Positions 22,723 through 35,368 are shown, counted from the first letter of the stretch. The stretch: 64,000 bases of DNA from Halictus rubicundus (GCF_050948215.1 NC_135152.1:5800310-5864309), one strand, 5' to 3'. Numbers and translations are program-made. The notes: generated from the sequence alone by a model not told the origin.

Positions 22723-23265
22723 CCACGGACGTGGCAGCAGGGTCCCTCGTGATTGATTGCACGTCTCTGCATCTCTCCCTCTGACACGGGGTGTTCCTAT
22801 GGATATTGCTTTGGTACGGTGCTGCACGCCGCCATCTCCCCCGTGTCTGTCGAGGCAGACACCGTACTCGATCCGTTCTATCCCCCTACGAATCAAATCT
22901 AGCCTCTCTCCGGACCCCCTCTTACCCCGACCCCCTATTGCTGATATACCCACCCCATAGACCCAGTGTGTGCGTGTGTGTGCAGCTACGAAAATCATCG
23001 TTCAGGAATGCGACCAACAACTTCGCCTGACATCGTTGTCATTCCACCAATCTTCGCCGGCAATCTCTGTCCAACATGTTTACTCGCATCGACCACTTGG
23101 AGGTTAATTTAATTTGCTTCGACATCTATGAATTTCTCCATTTTATTTGGCGAACGTGTGAGCCTAAAAAAGAATATTATTCAACTGACGACAATACTGC
23201 TCTTCCTCCGACCACCTTTTGCTTTTTATTAGATGAGGGAGTTTGCCGTTTATTCATCCCCTAAA
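22723..23265. other. Gene-free stretch with a TG tract
   Basis: Contains an alternating TG tract at about 22965-22984. The C-rich segment 22820-22960 gives proline-rich frames on both strands with no motif. Confidence 0.5.
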
Positions 23266-23267
23266 AA

Positions 23268-23302
23268 AGTTGTCATTCCACTAGTGGTAGTTTTAGTGTT
23301 AA
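23268..23302 (-). mobile_element. Family C end fragment
   Basis: GTTGTCATTCCACTAGTGGT then AGTTTTAGTG and TTAA (23299-23302). The complement begins TTAA-CACTAAAACTACCAC, matching family C. The other end is not found within 350 bases. It abuts a family A end fragment, suggesting C inserted at a TTAA within or beside A. Confidence 0.45.
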
Positions 23303-23332
23303 TCTCTGTTTCTTAGAATTTAGAAAATGTTT

Positions 23333-23358
23333 AAGTTGCATAAAGATCCGTTGTCGAG
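23333..23358 (-). mobile_element. Family A end fragment
   Basis: GTTGCATAAAGATCCGTTGTC; the complement GACAACGGATCTTTATGCAAC aligns with AGACTGCGGATCTTTATGCAA. Only the end is recognisable. It lies just beyond the family C fragment. Confidence 0.4.
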
Positions 23359-24835
23359 TGATTACTTTTTGATCATGTTCTCCGCATCCAGTGTCATCGC
23401 TTTCCTCTTCTCCTGGCTTTAAGAAATTAATCAGTATGGCGTCCGACTGTCCCATATTCGTTTACCAGGGGCTAACGAAGCAGACCACCAGGATCTCCCG
23501 TGGAAATTGAATAACAAATGAACCGGTGCGCCGAGGCTTTATTATTTCAAGACAGTGGACCCGTTCTTGTCCCAGGAGCAGTTGATCGGTCGTTTCCAAA
23601 GGGGTACACGTACACACTGCGAAAGGAAGCGTCGCCGATGCACCGGCACACGGTCCACGGGTGCAATTAATTTCGCGTGCGGCCACGTATCGCGATTTAT
23701 CACCGCGTTTGGCAACGGTGTCACAACGGTGGCGATCGAAGTCGGTTCCCGAAGCTGCAATTAGTCCCCCGCGGCAAAACCGGTGACGGAAGGGAAAAAT
23801 TGTCGACAACAGGCGCGGCGTAATAATTCTAATTAGCCGTGTTCCCCCGGATTCGACGCCGACCCGTTTGTTGTTAGTCGCGCTTAGCCGGTTGATAATC
23901 TCTTCTTTCGTTCGCTCGTTAATGAGAGCGGCGCGGGCGCGAGCGCGAACGCGTAATCTCGCAAATGGCTACCGTGCAAACGTGACTAGACGCTGACTGA
24001 GGGAGAACGATGGCGGAGACTGACGCTCAAATGAGACAGAAGACGAACGACCGCGGCAGACCGAGGGCCCCGTGGCTTCCTCGTTTTCGAGGCATTTTTG
24101 AAAGACTCGCCTGGACACTCGAAATAGACGCCAAATTGGACGATCTCTGTCTGGGTTCGCCTGCGACGAAACTCTGCGCCATTCGTGATCAGTATACTGA
24201 CTCCTAATTAGATTGTCGAACTTCGTGTGTCTTTGGCAATTCGGAAATACTTCCAATGAAATTGTTGAACACGTTGGTCGTATTGTAGGTGACACAATTC
24301 TTCGTCTATTTTTAACAATTAATTTTGATGGGAATACTGTTGCTTGAACCGACCTTCATTCGTATCTGAAGGGTTTGAAGAAGTGATTCCTATGATAACC
24401 TTCAACTTTGCAGTTTTTTTATTACAATTAATTCAGCCTTGGATTCGCATTTCTGAAATAGCTGAATACGTTTCAGAAAATTTTCGGCTTGGGAGGGGTG
24501 GCTGGAATTTAATTAGATGTTTCTGGTGCATAATATGCACCGGCACGCATCATCCAGCGTGTTGCCCTAATCACCAGAAGCCTCGTTAACGCATCCCCGT
24601 TTTTTGCCGACGCGGAATTAGGTTCCTTGACCCCGCGGCGACCCGGTGTACGCATTTGGTAGCAACTGGTTGCAGTAGCAAGAATTAGCAATTAATCTTT
24701 TAGTTGGTGTTACGACGAATGAGGGGGGAGGGACAGAAAGAGGACGGTGGAGGGGGAAGAGAGCCGATAGGATGAGGTGGATTCAAGGAAGAGATACGCG
24801 GAGAGGCCAATAAAGAGGGTATCAAGAGAAACGAA
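23359..24835. other. Gene-free stretch
   Basis: GC-rich from 23460 to 24190 with overlapping frames on both strands, none with a motif or splice context, then AT-rich to 24500. The CG-rich segment 23880-23970 has GCGCGGGCGCGAGCGCGAACGC-like alternating sequence. Confidence 0.5.
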
Positions 24836-24915
24836 GAGGGGTAGAGAATGGAGAGAAAGACAGAGAAAGACAGAGAGGGAGAGAGAGGAGTTAGAAAGGG
24901 AGCAAAGGGAAGAGA
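24836..24915. repeat. Interrupted GA-rich purine tract
   Basis: Mixed GAGA, AGACAGAG and GGGAG units, less regular than the other tracts. The frame through it is Arg-Glu-rich. Confidence 0.8.
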
Positions 24916-26084
24916 GTAGTTACAGACCAGGCATTATGCAAACGACGCAACAATTAGAGCGTGGTCTTCCACCGGTTATTTAGTATTTAATATAATTTAC
25001 CTCGAGCCCGCCGCGTAATGGCTATCTTCACACATTCCGCCATGACTTTCGGATATCCAACAGGTATTCTGGTCTCCGTGCGCTCTGAAATCATGGGGCT
25101 AGCGTCTAACTATTATACTTTGGACCTCAGTTCAGTGTTTTGTATAAAAAGATGCTGTGTTTGCTGACTGATGGCCTTAGGGTACTGTTTGTTTGGCGAC
25201 GTTGCAAATTGCTGCTAAATTCATAACGGCGGACGAAATGATGATATATGCAGGATTCAAGACTTGGCAGACGTGATAGGAGTGTTGGTGCCGTTGTGTG
25301 TGTAATCGCAACGAATAAAATGGAATATTATTATACAATAACAAAATTGGAAATTTAATAAAGCTTCACGGAGCGTTGAGCTACTTTTATCTGATAAATA
25401 TACGTGAATATCTGCTAGCTGTAATTGGGATAATAGGAAAGGTAAATTTCATATTATATTCATTTATGCCAAAAATGAGTGGGTGCCATTTAAAAAACTA
25501 GACGGATTTAAAAAGTCCAAGAACATTTATGTGTCAGTGGCAGCCGACGAACATTGTTATAGGACGAAAGAAATTTTTATTTGGCTTCCATTTTTTCCAA
25601 TTGGTGCAATTTTTATTTTCCCTAACAAAAAATCTATGTATACGCAAATGATGTAAACAGGTTAAGAGACTAACGAATAAGAACAGTCTAACGCCTCTAG
25701 CGAGCCTCTCCTCCAGAGAATAAGAGCAGATTCGCGAGTAGAACAAAAGCGAATGATCTTCGATCTTTTGGGGGTGGGGGCGAGGAGGGGTGTCCGATAA
25801 ATCGGGGTTCGTAAAAAAGAGAGCGGGCGAGGCTTCGATTTGGTGGCGGGTTCCAACAAAAGCATTCCGCTCGGATAAATTTCTACAGCGGCCGCTTTTC
25901 GCGTCAGCCCTTCGACAACCTTCGGGCTCTTCCTCACAAAGGAGGACCAGCGATGGCGGTGGCCAGCGAGACAGCAGTAGGCAGGTCCCTCGGGAATCTC
26001 TCTCTTCCTCTCTTCATCGCGATCCATTCTCTCTCGCACGTACTGGTGCCTCCCCACTCTGGGTCTCTTTCGAACGAAGGAAAG
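24916..26084. other. Gene-free stretch
   Basis: Mixed, AT-rich between 25280 and 25680. GC-rich frames from 25660 onward overlap on both strands and run into the GA tract; none is recognisable. Confidence 0.5.
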
Positions 26085-26110
26085 TGAGAGAGAGAGAGAG
26101 GGAAAGAGAG
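26085..26110. repeat. (GA)n microsatellite
   Basis: Short GA tract with one GGAAA break. Confidence 0.9.
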
Positions 26111-26365
26111 ACGGAACGGAACCTGGACGAAGAGGGAGACGCTACGGGGGGAGGATCGCGTCTTGCTCCGCAGGACTCTCGCTCTCGCCACCGGCGCCCC
26201 CGCTATTTATTTTCCAGGATTTCAGAGTCCGAAGCCATTAATCTCCGCTCCGCAGCGTCAGTGGAGCGCGTCAGGGCGACGTCGGGGTGCGTGGCGTCGG
26301 CGACGTCGTTCTGCTCTTAGCCGCAGCCTCGTGTACAGCGTCGTGGCTGCCTGCTGCGGAGACGC

Positions 26366-26367
<2 letters not shown>
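26111..26367. other. GC-rich spacer between two GA tracts
   Basis: GC-rich, with CGACGTCGG near 26278 and GGCGTCGGCGACGTCG at 26292-26307. All three plus frames are partly open, which reflects base composition and not a gene. Confidence 0.5.

Positions 26368-26400
<33 letters not shown>
26368..26400. repeat. (GA)n microsatellite
   Basis: A clean GA tract of about 33 bases, followed by more interrupted GAGAG to 26430. Confidence 0.95.
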
Positions 26401-26407
<7 letters not shown>

Positions 26408-26884
26408 ACACTGTGAGAGAGGGAGAGAGAACACCGTGGAGATGAGGTGTCGGTTGCCGGAGAACAGGGACGATGGGGAGGGAACAGGCTCTCGGATCAG
26501 GTGGGGAGGGTGCCAGGACGGAGGACCAGCCTCTGGGAGGGGGTGCCGATCCTGCGACCACGGGGCGAGACTCGAAGTTATGCGAAATTGCGAAATGATC
26601 CTGCCACGACACTGAATATATCCCGCTACGACGTTCGCGTCGAGACTGGACTCGTCCAGTGGGTTTTCAATTATTTCTCTCGCTTCGTTAACCTTGAACC
26701 AACCTTTGGCCGATTTTATATTTCGCAAACGTTGAAATTTTAATAATTCATTTATGGAAAATAATGGAATAAATTTCCTTCCCCCAGGCATCTATTTATT
26801 GAAAATTACCACTCCAAAATCGACCGCAAAAATTCAACAGCTTGATCGACTTATTTACGGCCTTCTCGAACGAAAATAACGACT
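26401..26884. other. Gene-free stretch
   Basis: G-rich to 26560, then AT-rich. No feature before the family A copy at 26885. Confidence 0.5.
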
Positions 26885-27068
26885 AGACTGCGGATCTTTA
26901 TGCAAAGTAGTTGTCTGTATTAGTTACAAAAAAGGGAAGTTACTTAAAAACTAATTTGTTCTCTTAGTAAGTTTAATAGCTTGTAGACAATGAATATTCA
27001 TCTGATGTTTCTTGTATTTTGTGTTTTACCTACTCATCTTTTTGACACAAATGTGTGATACGCAGTCT
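26885..27068 (+). mobile_element. Family A miniature element, copy 2
   Basis: Left end AGACTGCGGATCTTTATGCA; right end ATACGCAGTCT (27058-27068), an inverted copy of the first 11 bases with one change. 184 bp. The internal words TTAGTAAGTTTAATAG and TTTTTGACACAAATG align with the copy at 33873. No frame. This and 33873-34058 are the best-preserved copies. Confidence 0.75.
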
Positions 27069-27603
27069 GGCGTGGTCACTAGCGCGTTTCCGCTCGAAGA
27101 CTATAGGTAGTACTCAGTTTTATGGTATGACGGCAGAAGTTAGTTTGAATGGATAATTGTTATGGTTGTTGGATGTAAGAGGGAATGAAGGATCGTTTGT
27201 CGAATCCGGTAACACGATTTCTGGGTCACGCGTAGACGGAGCCAGCGACAGTATCCATGAGAAATGTTACACGTTGCGGTGCGAGGCTCCTCAATGATTC
27301 ATGGTGTTACTGGGCCGATGCACCTAGCAGCCCCTGTTCTGTAGAAGACACTTCGGCCATAATTCTACGGCAGGAATCATCGAAGACAGTGTGCTCGCCG
27401 GGGCTGAACTTTTCAACTCCCTGCGGTGAATAGGATGTCGGTGTTCTTCGATTCGCGTTTGTTTTAGTCGAACTGCAGTCGCTGGACTTGCAGTTTCTAC
27501 AGTCTACCCCCTATTCCCGATGCATTGACTGTCAAAAAACTTGAAAATAATTTAGTTGGGGAAACTAAAACAGGAATTCTAAAAAAGGACAAGAACAACT
27601 AAA
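27069..27603. other. Gene-free stretch
   Basis: Mixed sequence between two family A copies; no structure found. Confidence 0.5.
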
Positions 27604-27742
27604 CAGTGCTTAGGGACAAAAATGAGTAGATGAAACTTGAAACAGGTAAAAGTGTAAAACTAGAAATAAATTTGATTTAGCTCCATTTCCTCGCAAGTGA
27701 TGCATAAACATTTTACTTTGCATAAAGATCTCCTGCCTACTT
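27604..27742 (-). mobile_element. Family A element, degenerate, minus orientation
   Basis: The complement of 27715-27742 (AGTAGGCAGGAGATCTTTATG...) matches the family A left end. ACAAAAATGAGTAGATGAAAC at 27617-27637 matches the complement of the inner right end of the 26885 copy (CAAAAAGATGAGTAGGTAAAAC). About 139 bp, so internally shortened. Confidence 0.5.
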
Positions 27743-28386
27743 ATATCTACTGTCAACTTGGCAGTTGACTTGGTTTCTCTAGTCGCGGTTTGTACGTTAA
27801 TTAAAAATGTTTCTACATTCTCGATGACCAAGTACGAAGACAATAGACGAAAGCAGCTATTTATCGACGAATAAATAAATTTGTCTGGCTCGTCCATCTT
27901 CTTCAGAAGAGAGGGGGTGGCTCGCAGACCGCGCTCGAGAAATTGGCAGACAAATTGCAACTCTCTCGCGCGAGGCATGCACAAATCCAGCTAATGGGGC
28001 GCATTTCACGCGGAATCGTCTACGGATGGTGTCAGAATCGACCTGATCTTGCGAGGTCTCGTCTCGAGACCGCAATTTCGCCATAAACGTTGCTCGTTTG
28101 GGTCGCAGCTTCGAACACGCGACTCGAGTACGTTCAACATCTTCAGCAGGATCCACGTGCGCCTCGACCAAGAAACACGAAAAGGATCGAGAAGGATCGA
28201 AGAGTGGTTCGAGCAGGCCGATACTCTGCCGAACCTCTTCTAAATCGCAAACTGCGTCCGTCAGGAATCGGCCACGGGAATAAACACGCGGAACCCGTGG
28301 AAAACGGTCGGTGTTTAATTCAGCGCCGGCTGTAATTTGATCGTATAGGTAAAATTACGCGGCGTGTCGTATTATCAATCTCGGAA
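27743..28386. other. Gene-free stretch
   Basis: Frames at 27850-28340 exist on both strands without motif or splice context. Confidence 0.5.
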
Positions 28387-28430
28387 CTCTCTCTCTCTCT
28401 CTCGCTCTCGCTCTCTCTACCCCCCCCCCC
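28387..28430. repeat. (CT)n plus poly-C
   Basis: CT/CGCT tract to 28419, then 11 C. Confidence 0.95.
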
Positions 28431-30267
28431 TGGCTGAACGTAATTTTCAGCCCGGCTGGATCTGTAATCAGAGTGGATTCGCAAGCCGCGGAGACGCGCG
28501 TCGATATCACGGATAAGATTGCGCGCCAGCCGAAATTATCCTGCGCCAACCCTCCTATGAAAATGATTATGTGTATACGAGCGGCTTGATCGCGGCTCCG
28601 TTTGCCAATTAGTCGCCGTTAATTATAGATCCGCGGACGGTTCGCCCCGTAATGAAATTCAACGTGTCCCGGCCTCGAGATTGCGCTCCGGCACCTTGCA
28701 ATTATCATGCTCTCGATCGATCGGTTATCGGCGATTCAGAGACCGATCGATCCTGGCGCAGTTAGGGTAGCTGCCGTGGTAGATGCGGCTGCAATTGATT
28801 GAACGATTTCATTCGATTTCTTCGTAATTGGTTGATCAGTGGAAGACAGGGATCGAATATGGAGCGATGCCATTTTGAAGAGTATTATTAGCTGTGGATA
28901 ACATTCATGTCAATTTATGTTAAAATTGTGAACTCTTAATGTCTATAGATGTCCTATTCATCTATATCCGATTGAAGAAAAATTGGAAATTTCTTTTCAA
29001 GGTCAAGAAACCACGAGATCAACAAACCCGAAAACCTTTCACAGAATCGCGTCGGAAAAATCGTGTCAACAGGGGGCAGAGTCTGCTAAAGGCTATACTT
29101 TATAGTACCCAAGCTTCCCCCAGGATGCTCCGCGCAACTCTTCAATCCTGTTTGCATACACGCGACATCCGCAGGTCAGAGGGTCCGCAATTTCGCATCC
29201 ATCAGCCCGTTCCTCCAGGAGGACGGTGAAAAACCGTCTCGCGAAGGCGTCCCGAAGCAGCTTCGTTCATTAAACGTTCTATACTTAGTTTGCATAACTC
29301 GGGCTAGTGGGGCATGGGGGGAGTAACAGGGGGCATGGGAAGAAAGGGGGGAGGGGGGAGGTGGCTCATGAATACCATCGTTGATTGAGAACGGTGAACG
29401 GGGTCGGGATTCTCGGGCTCTCCTCTCGTTAATTAACATTGTGCACCGCGGGCGCGGAGGAAGACGTCAAAGCTCTGTCGGCCTCGGACCCCGAACACCC
29501 TTTTGTCCCGGGGGCGGCAACCCTTTCCCGTCTTTTTCACCCCCGCCCCCTTTTATTGTTTACCCCGGCCGCTTATTATGCCGGCAAACGCTTGTTACTC
29601 GCCTCTTGATATTCTAATCAGCCGACGCGCTCCTCTTCCTTGTATTTCCAACAACCCTCCCTCGTCGCGCCACCCTCTCTACCCCTCTTTCTACGGTTTC
29701 GTCTTCGGGGCTACCGGAATTCCAGGCGTCGACGATAACTCTCGGATTCCTCGCGGATGAAAGAAAACGCCCGGAACATCTACGAGAAATGCTCTTCCAG
29801 GGGCTGAAAGGAAATTCCTCCCGCAGACGATCGCCGAGGATGATCGGTGACCTCGCTATCCTCCCCCGTCGCACCCCCTTGCCGTCGCATTTATAGATCT
29901 GACCCCGTTACGCAGCCCCCGTGGAGATTCTGAAACACCCTTTCATCCCTCCACCTCGAAAACCGTGGTTTCTTTAAATCTAGAACGCTCTTTGCGAAAA
30001 TTGAGGTTATGTTCTGTGGTTGTCGTCTAAAATATTGATAGAACCATGACACTTTGATGCGAGATATTAAACTTTGGTCGTATAGAGGGTGTGCAATTAG
30101 AAATGGGTGGATGAAATGTTTAAACAACTCAAAGATTAACCCTTTGCGTTCTTTAATTCGGAAAGCATTTCTTGCGACTTGAAATATTTCCATTCTAACT
30201 TTTTTCTTTCATGCATATAGTAGTTAAATATTAAGCCATTTATCAAATACAAACAGATTTAATAATG
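28431..30267. other. Gene-free stretch; regulatory-like block 28431-28780
   Basis: 28431-28780 is GC-balanced, with CGATCGATCGG and AATTATC words and no repeats. 29290-29360 is G-rich (many GGGG runs, G-quadruplex-capable by pattern). 29440-29900 is GC-rich with open frames on both strands. TTAACCCTTTGC at 30138 looks like a lone piggyBac-type end with no partner found. Confidence 0.45.
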
Positions 30268-30420
30268 TACAGTGAATTCCCGATATATGTCGGGTCTCGC
30301 CAGCGTCATGGATCGTTCAGGAGGCATACCTGTGCCGTGTTATGTTTACAACACGGGGTAAACCGCGACGTTTATGATCAAGGTCTTGGCGACATATATA
30401 TATATAGAGAAATCATTGTA
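30268..30420 (-). mobile_element. Family B miniature element, copy 2
   Basis: A complete 149-bp copy (30270-30418) between TA dinucleotides. Left end CAGTGAATTCCCGATATATG; the complement of the right end reads CAATGATTTCTCTATATATA. Read in the minus direction, GTCGCCAAGACCTTGATCAT and GTCGCGG follow the end as in copy 1. An inner AACACGG/CCGTGTT pair (near 30351 and 30332) makes a hairpin. The right end has expanded to (TA)5. Confidence 0.75.
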
Positions 30421-31570
30421 GACAGTATTTTGAATAATTCTTAAAATTGCGATAGGAAGACGATGACCTTCGATGTTGCAAACAGGTCAGCTGTTCGGTT
30501 ATGATCTTCTTTAAGTAAAACGATTTCCGAGCATTTTTGAAAAGTTTGAGGAATTTTATCTCGTTGAATCATGTCTGGTTCAGCGATGGGAGCGATTTCC
30601 CTTCGACAGAAATGATTTCAAGCACCGGAGCACTTTGAAGTCCGACACTCTGCGGATGTAACTTTCTCCCCCGAACCCTCGCTCCGCTTTTCCGTTCCCC
30701 CGGTCACGGAAGTTTTACATTAATTCCGCTCGAACCGAGCACGGCTCACCGCCATCGCGCAGCTGAACGGGATATTCGAAATTCCGTCTCGCCCTGCGAC
30801 GTGGTTTTCGAGAGCGATTGTTTCAATGATGGCAAGACTTTCCCTCTACTCTCTCTCTCTCACTCTCTTTACGAAGACGCTTCTATTTAAGAAATTGTAT
30901 AACTGAATTAAACTACTGTTGACGCAACAGGATCAACTCCAACAATATTAACCAGAAACACGAGCATTTTCTTCAGATTCGGGGAACAAGGGTACAAAAG
31001 ACAATCGGAAATCTCATCAGCAAAGACAATCGGAAATCAGAAGCGTCTCATTGACGGGGAAAGAATCGCGCGGCTGTTTGAAATTCAAATACATTTTCCA
31101 TTGGTGTGTCGCGTCGGCAACCACCGCGCCGGTGAGAGAGCGTGGGCGATAAGGGGTGTGTAACGTATATCGACGCAAAATGAAGGAACATGTTTGCAGA
31201 TCGGAGGGGTGGCGCATAGGAATATCTAATAAGAACCCGGAGCTCATCCATCGTACGGTGGGGCACTCGGGGGGCTGTCACCGTGGGCGTCAGCGAGCTA
31301 TGGAGAAGGGGTGATTTACATAGTAATAATATCGGGACGCTGGGCTGCACCACGGGCTCCGAGGCTTCGGCTCCGAACCACCCTGGTCTTAAACTTGTTT
31401 CCTAATACGCGCCGACTACCCGGGGCCGTCATTACCCTCTGCGTACCCTCCTGGAGCTGCCCTCTCAGACATTCTGGTCGTTATTCCCCCGAAAATCAAC
31501 TTTAAAAACTACGAAGTACAAGGTACAAAGTTTTCTTGTCAATGGCACAACATTTTTCGTATTGGTCTTC
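30421..31570. other. Gene-free stretch
   Basis: Contains an interrupted CT tract at 30843-30870. Otherwise mixed, with no exon or repeat unit seen. Confidence 0.5.
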
Positions 31571-32146
31571 TTAACCCTTTCGGTACTCTATCCGCCATGA
31601 CACTCCCCTGTACGAGGCGCCGCACTATGGTCCAGATCGTGGAACTAGCTGTTCATTTGATAAAAAAGCAACTTGCTCATATTGATGTTCATCGAATGTA
31701 TGTGGAAAAACGGTGAAATCAACGAGATTTAGTAAAAACTGTGATTAGAACAAGCATTTAAAAATCAACACTTTATCGATCCTATTTTTCATCGAAAAGA
31801 TTACCTCATTTCTTACTAATATCCTGGAGAATTTATTTAACATTATGTGTCCATTTTTGTTACAAATGAATAGTATTTGTCTATATTGAGAGTATATCAT
31901 GTGTTCTAATATGTAATATTTATAATTTATTGAAATAACATTGCCTAGTAAACTAAAGAGAATCTTCATAGTTTTCTATCATTGGTAAAGGACATCTTTC
32001 CAGTTCCACATAGTTCCAGAAAGAGCATTATCTTCAGTACACTTTTCTCTATAAAATGATGCAAGATTCACATCCCATTCGATCCCAAATACAAAAATTA
32101 TTCATTTTCAAAGCGCCTCTGTGACCGGAACTGCGCGGAGCGTTAA
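31571..32146. mobile_element. Possible TTAA-bounded element (weak)
   Basis: TTAA-CCCTTTCGGTACTC at 31571 and GCGGAGCG-TTAA ending at 32146. The complement of the right end (CGCTCCGCGCAG) resembles the left end only loosely. Both ends are GC-rich islands around an AT-rich, frame-less interior of 568 bp, as in many TTAA elements. I cannot prove the ends belong together. Confidence 0.3.
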
Positions 32147-32921
32147 GAGGTTCTTAAGGTTGTCATATGATTCTTTTAAGATAAGATAGCCAAATAATCA
32201 AAAAAACACATCGTCTCCAGAATTCAAGATTATTTTGTTATTTCAAAACCCGGTAACAGCTAAGATCAAAACCCGAAAGTCGAGGGTAAAAAACATTTTC
32301 CACGAATATCTTGGAAACTACTGCAGATAGGAAAAGGGTGTACATAAATAGGAAAACACGTACGTATACACATTAAAAACCATATACGTATAGTTCAGTA
32401 AAGATTTAGTTCAGCACTGCAGCGAAGTGTTGCATTACCCTCTCGATTAGTAAAAAAGGTCAGGGGATCTGCATCTACTGATTTACAATCTGAAGTTCTG
32501 AAGGGGTAAGTTGCGCTGCTTCTTAGAGTTGGAAATGCTTCTCTTTCTATCAATGGAAAAGCGGATTAGAGTGACTCCATAATTCCTAATTAGCGATCGA
32601 TACCGGCTAGCCCCGTCGTCGTCGGGTAAGGAAGCAGCGTCGCCGTTCCGGAGCCATCCGTTAAATACGGGGTTTTTTGCGGGGAAACTGGTCGCGGGCA
32701 GGGGTGTTCCGTGCTCGGAGGACAATGGATGATATAGGTATCGCCGATTTTTCAGCCGTCCGCCAGATTTTTCAATGTAACTTGAGAGCCGCTCCCTCGC
32801 GAGGTCCCAGGACAGAGGAATGGATGAACAGGCGGCGAAGAAGGGTGGCGAACGCCAGTGGCCTGAACACCGGGGCAAAGGGAGGAAGAAAGAAACAAGA
32901 GGAAGTGGAAAAGAGAGGGAG
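32147..32921. other. Gene-free stretch
   Basis: AT-rich to 32510, then GC-balanced. No motif or splice-bounded frame. Confidence 0.5.
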
Positions 32922-32948
32922 CGAGAGAGAGAGAGAGAGAGAGAGAGT
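32922..32948. repeat. (GA)n microsatellite
   Basis: GA tract inside a longer purine-rich stretch (32878-33030). Confidence 0.95.
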
Positions 32949-33872
32949 GAGAAAGAAAGAGAGGGTCAGGGCGACAAGAACACCGGAGACAGAGGAGCGA
33001 GAGGTCCCGCGAAAGAAAAAGAGACCGTAGTAGAATGGGGAATGGCCGTGGAGAGGAGATAGACATGGGAAGAGCGGCGAGGCGACCAGTTCCTGTTCTT
33101 CTTGCCCGGGGAATACAATAATGCCGGGAAAAAAGGTCCCGGCGAGATGGAAAGGAACGAATCCCGAGGTTACCGCGGCGGATGCAGCCCGCCAAGGCAG
33201 GAAAATCTGCCCGGAGGGTTCTCGAGGGTTGAACAGTTCACCGGGAGGGGGGGGGTGAGCGCGCGGCCCTGGGAGGGTGGGTTCGGTGCTTCAGGCATCG
33301 ATGTCATTAATAAAAGTGTCAATGGTGTCAGTGGACTAATGTCGGTAGTCACTCGCTCCGGCTGGGCGGACGGGGGCGGCATCAACCTACACCCACCCTC
33401 CCCCCCGAACCCGTCCTATCGAAGTATTTCAACCCCCTCGCCCAGCCCATTCCACCCCCGACGCCGCCACGGCGACTCCACGGCTTCAATCGTTTTCCGT
33501 TGCCCTCGCCGTAGCTCGATACCTTCTCCTTTTCGACTAAATTACCGGGTCTTATCGCGTGTCTCACGCAGAGATCGGGAAAAGAATGTCCCCGAAACGG
33601 GATCGCCGAGGATGTCGGAACTGTTTTCGAGTAGCCGAGGCGCGAGCGGGTTCGACGGGGGTGGTTTTTCGGGAGAAATTGGAACCGAGCACTTGGAGGG
33701 ATGAGCTTCAGTTGGAAGTGTTGTCGGACCTCCATTATTCAGTAAAATATTTTTCCTCAACACTAAGACAATTTTCTTTATTTTACATATCAGTAAATAT
33801 TTAATACTGTAACTCGGTACAGTAGAACCCCTATGTCTTCAACTATACAGGGAAACATTGATAGTTATAATT
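32949..33872. other. Gene-free GC-rich stretch
   Basis: A 200-codon plus frame (33102-33704) and overlapping minus frames occupy the same GC-rich DNA. Gly/Pro/Ser-rich composition and openness on both strands argue that these are compositional. A G-run (GGGAGGGGGGGG) sits at 33243-33254. Confidence 0.45.
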
Positions 33873-34058
33873 AGACCGCGGATCATTATGCAAAATAAAA
33901 ATTTTCTATCTGAATTGCGACAAACTGGGGTGAAATAGAAATTTATTTTCCTTCTTAATATGTTTAATAGGTTGAAAATAATGTAACAGCATTTTAAAAT
34001 TTTTCTAGTGTTTTTACTGTTTTAAGATACCCTATTTTTGTCATAAAATTCGCAGTCT
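33873..34058 (+). mobile_element. Family A miniature element, copy 3
   Basis: Left end AGACCGCGGATCATTATGCA; right end AATTCGCAGTCT; 186 bp. Internal CTTAATATGTTTAATAG and ATTTTTGTCATAAAATTCGC define the family consensus. AT-rich, no frame. Confidence 0.75.
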
Positions 34059-35365
34059 GCTTATACTGCTAGATTCAATCTTCATTCATTTGTACAATAA
34101 ACAGTATTGCATATGGATCGAATGAAGTTTGAATAGAATGAAAGTATTATCACGTTCTTCTTATAATTTGATATTAATTGGTTTTCTTGAGCGGTTGCAT
34201 ACAGGAGACAGCTGCCACAGGACACGCAGTCCACTCATTAGAGATTATGATAATGTATCTTCGCCCAGTGAGCTGGCTTTATCTCGCGTACACTATAATC
34301 TGGCCGTTAGTTCCGCCGTTTTTTACTTTCGTTTTTGTTCAGGCGCTTCTCAGTTTCGCTTGCTTTCGATCTTGCCAGATGACACTGGTAATCTAGACGC
34401 TAGCTTGCTGTTATACAGATCCGAGAAAGTTTGTAAGCGAGGAAACGTATTTGTAGTAATTTTAACGCGCCGTGGAAACATTTGCGGACCGCGGCCAATG
34501 AGGTAACTGGTGCTCTGGGAGAGAGGTTGATCATTTATCAATGATCTCGTGACGGAAGCGATCGATTAGGAGATTTGCGTCATCCAGAATGAGCCTCCCA
34601 AATGTCTTAAACTACCCTAGTAAATTCGTATAATTTTCCAGGGTGAACGTGCTTGTAAAGAACAACACTTTTATCTTTATTAGGATTTCTAGTATACAAG
34701 GGTCGATTTGATTTGATTGTATTTTTTGGGGGTTAGTTTGTCGGTCGATTAAGGATTCAATTTCATGTGCTAACGTTTCATTAGACCTTCTCGCATCCCC
34801 AGCACCTTCATCAGGTTTCCCGTCGAGTAATCCTCTGATTACGAAGCAAGAAATCGCGGGGGTTGGCGGGAAATAAATCTTATAAGTAGGCAGTTCACGA
34901 TACTCGGATCGGTGGCCGCAAATCCGTGGATAAGCCGTCGCGAACAAAAGTCTGGGAACGACGTCGCCAGGAATGCAGTGCACATTCGAGCCCGGATAAA
35001 AGCGTGGGCTTTGTGGTTGTCGGTCGTAGGGCGGCGGTGGCTCCCGAGGGGCGAGGGGGGTGGAAAACAGGATGGGGGCGAGAGAGGAGTTGAAACGTTC
35101 CGATCGAATCGTCATTACAAACGACGTGACAATTTGGAGCGAGCCTCTGTATACATATATATTGCTTGTTACATCGATTTCTAGCGTCGTCCGACAAGTT
35201 TCTAGGCGGTGTCCTCCCACCCTGTCTCGGTGTTTCATAAATTACGCCGATCACGTCCCGACCCGCTACAACCCCCGGCGCGATTCTAATTTATTTTAAA
35301 ATGACGGAGGCGCGTATCGAAGATGGCGATGCCGGGAATCGAGGGTGGAATTACTTGACGGTGTC

Positions 35366-35368
<3 letters not shown>
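34059..35368. other. Gene-free stretch
   Basis: A 208-codon minus frame (35238-34612) has no recognisable domain; its first part overlaps two other open frames. Nothing else of note. Confidence 0.45.

Noticed and set aside
34612..35238. 208-codon minus-strand frame
   Set aside because: No domain or splice sites; overlapping frames in the same DNA.
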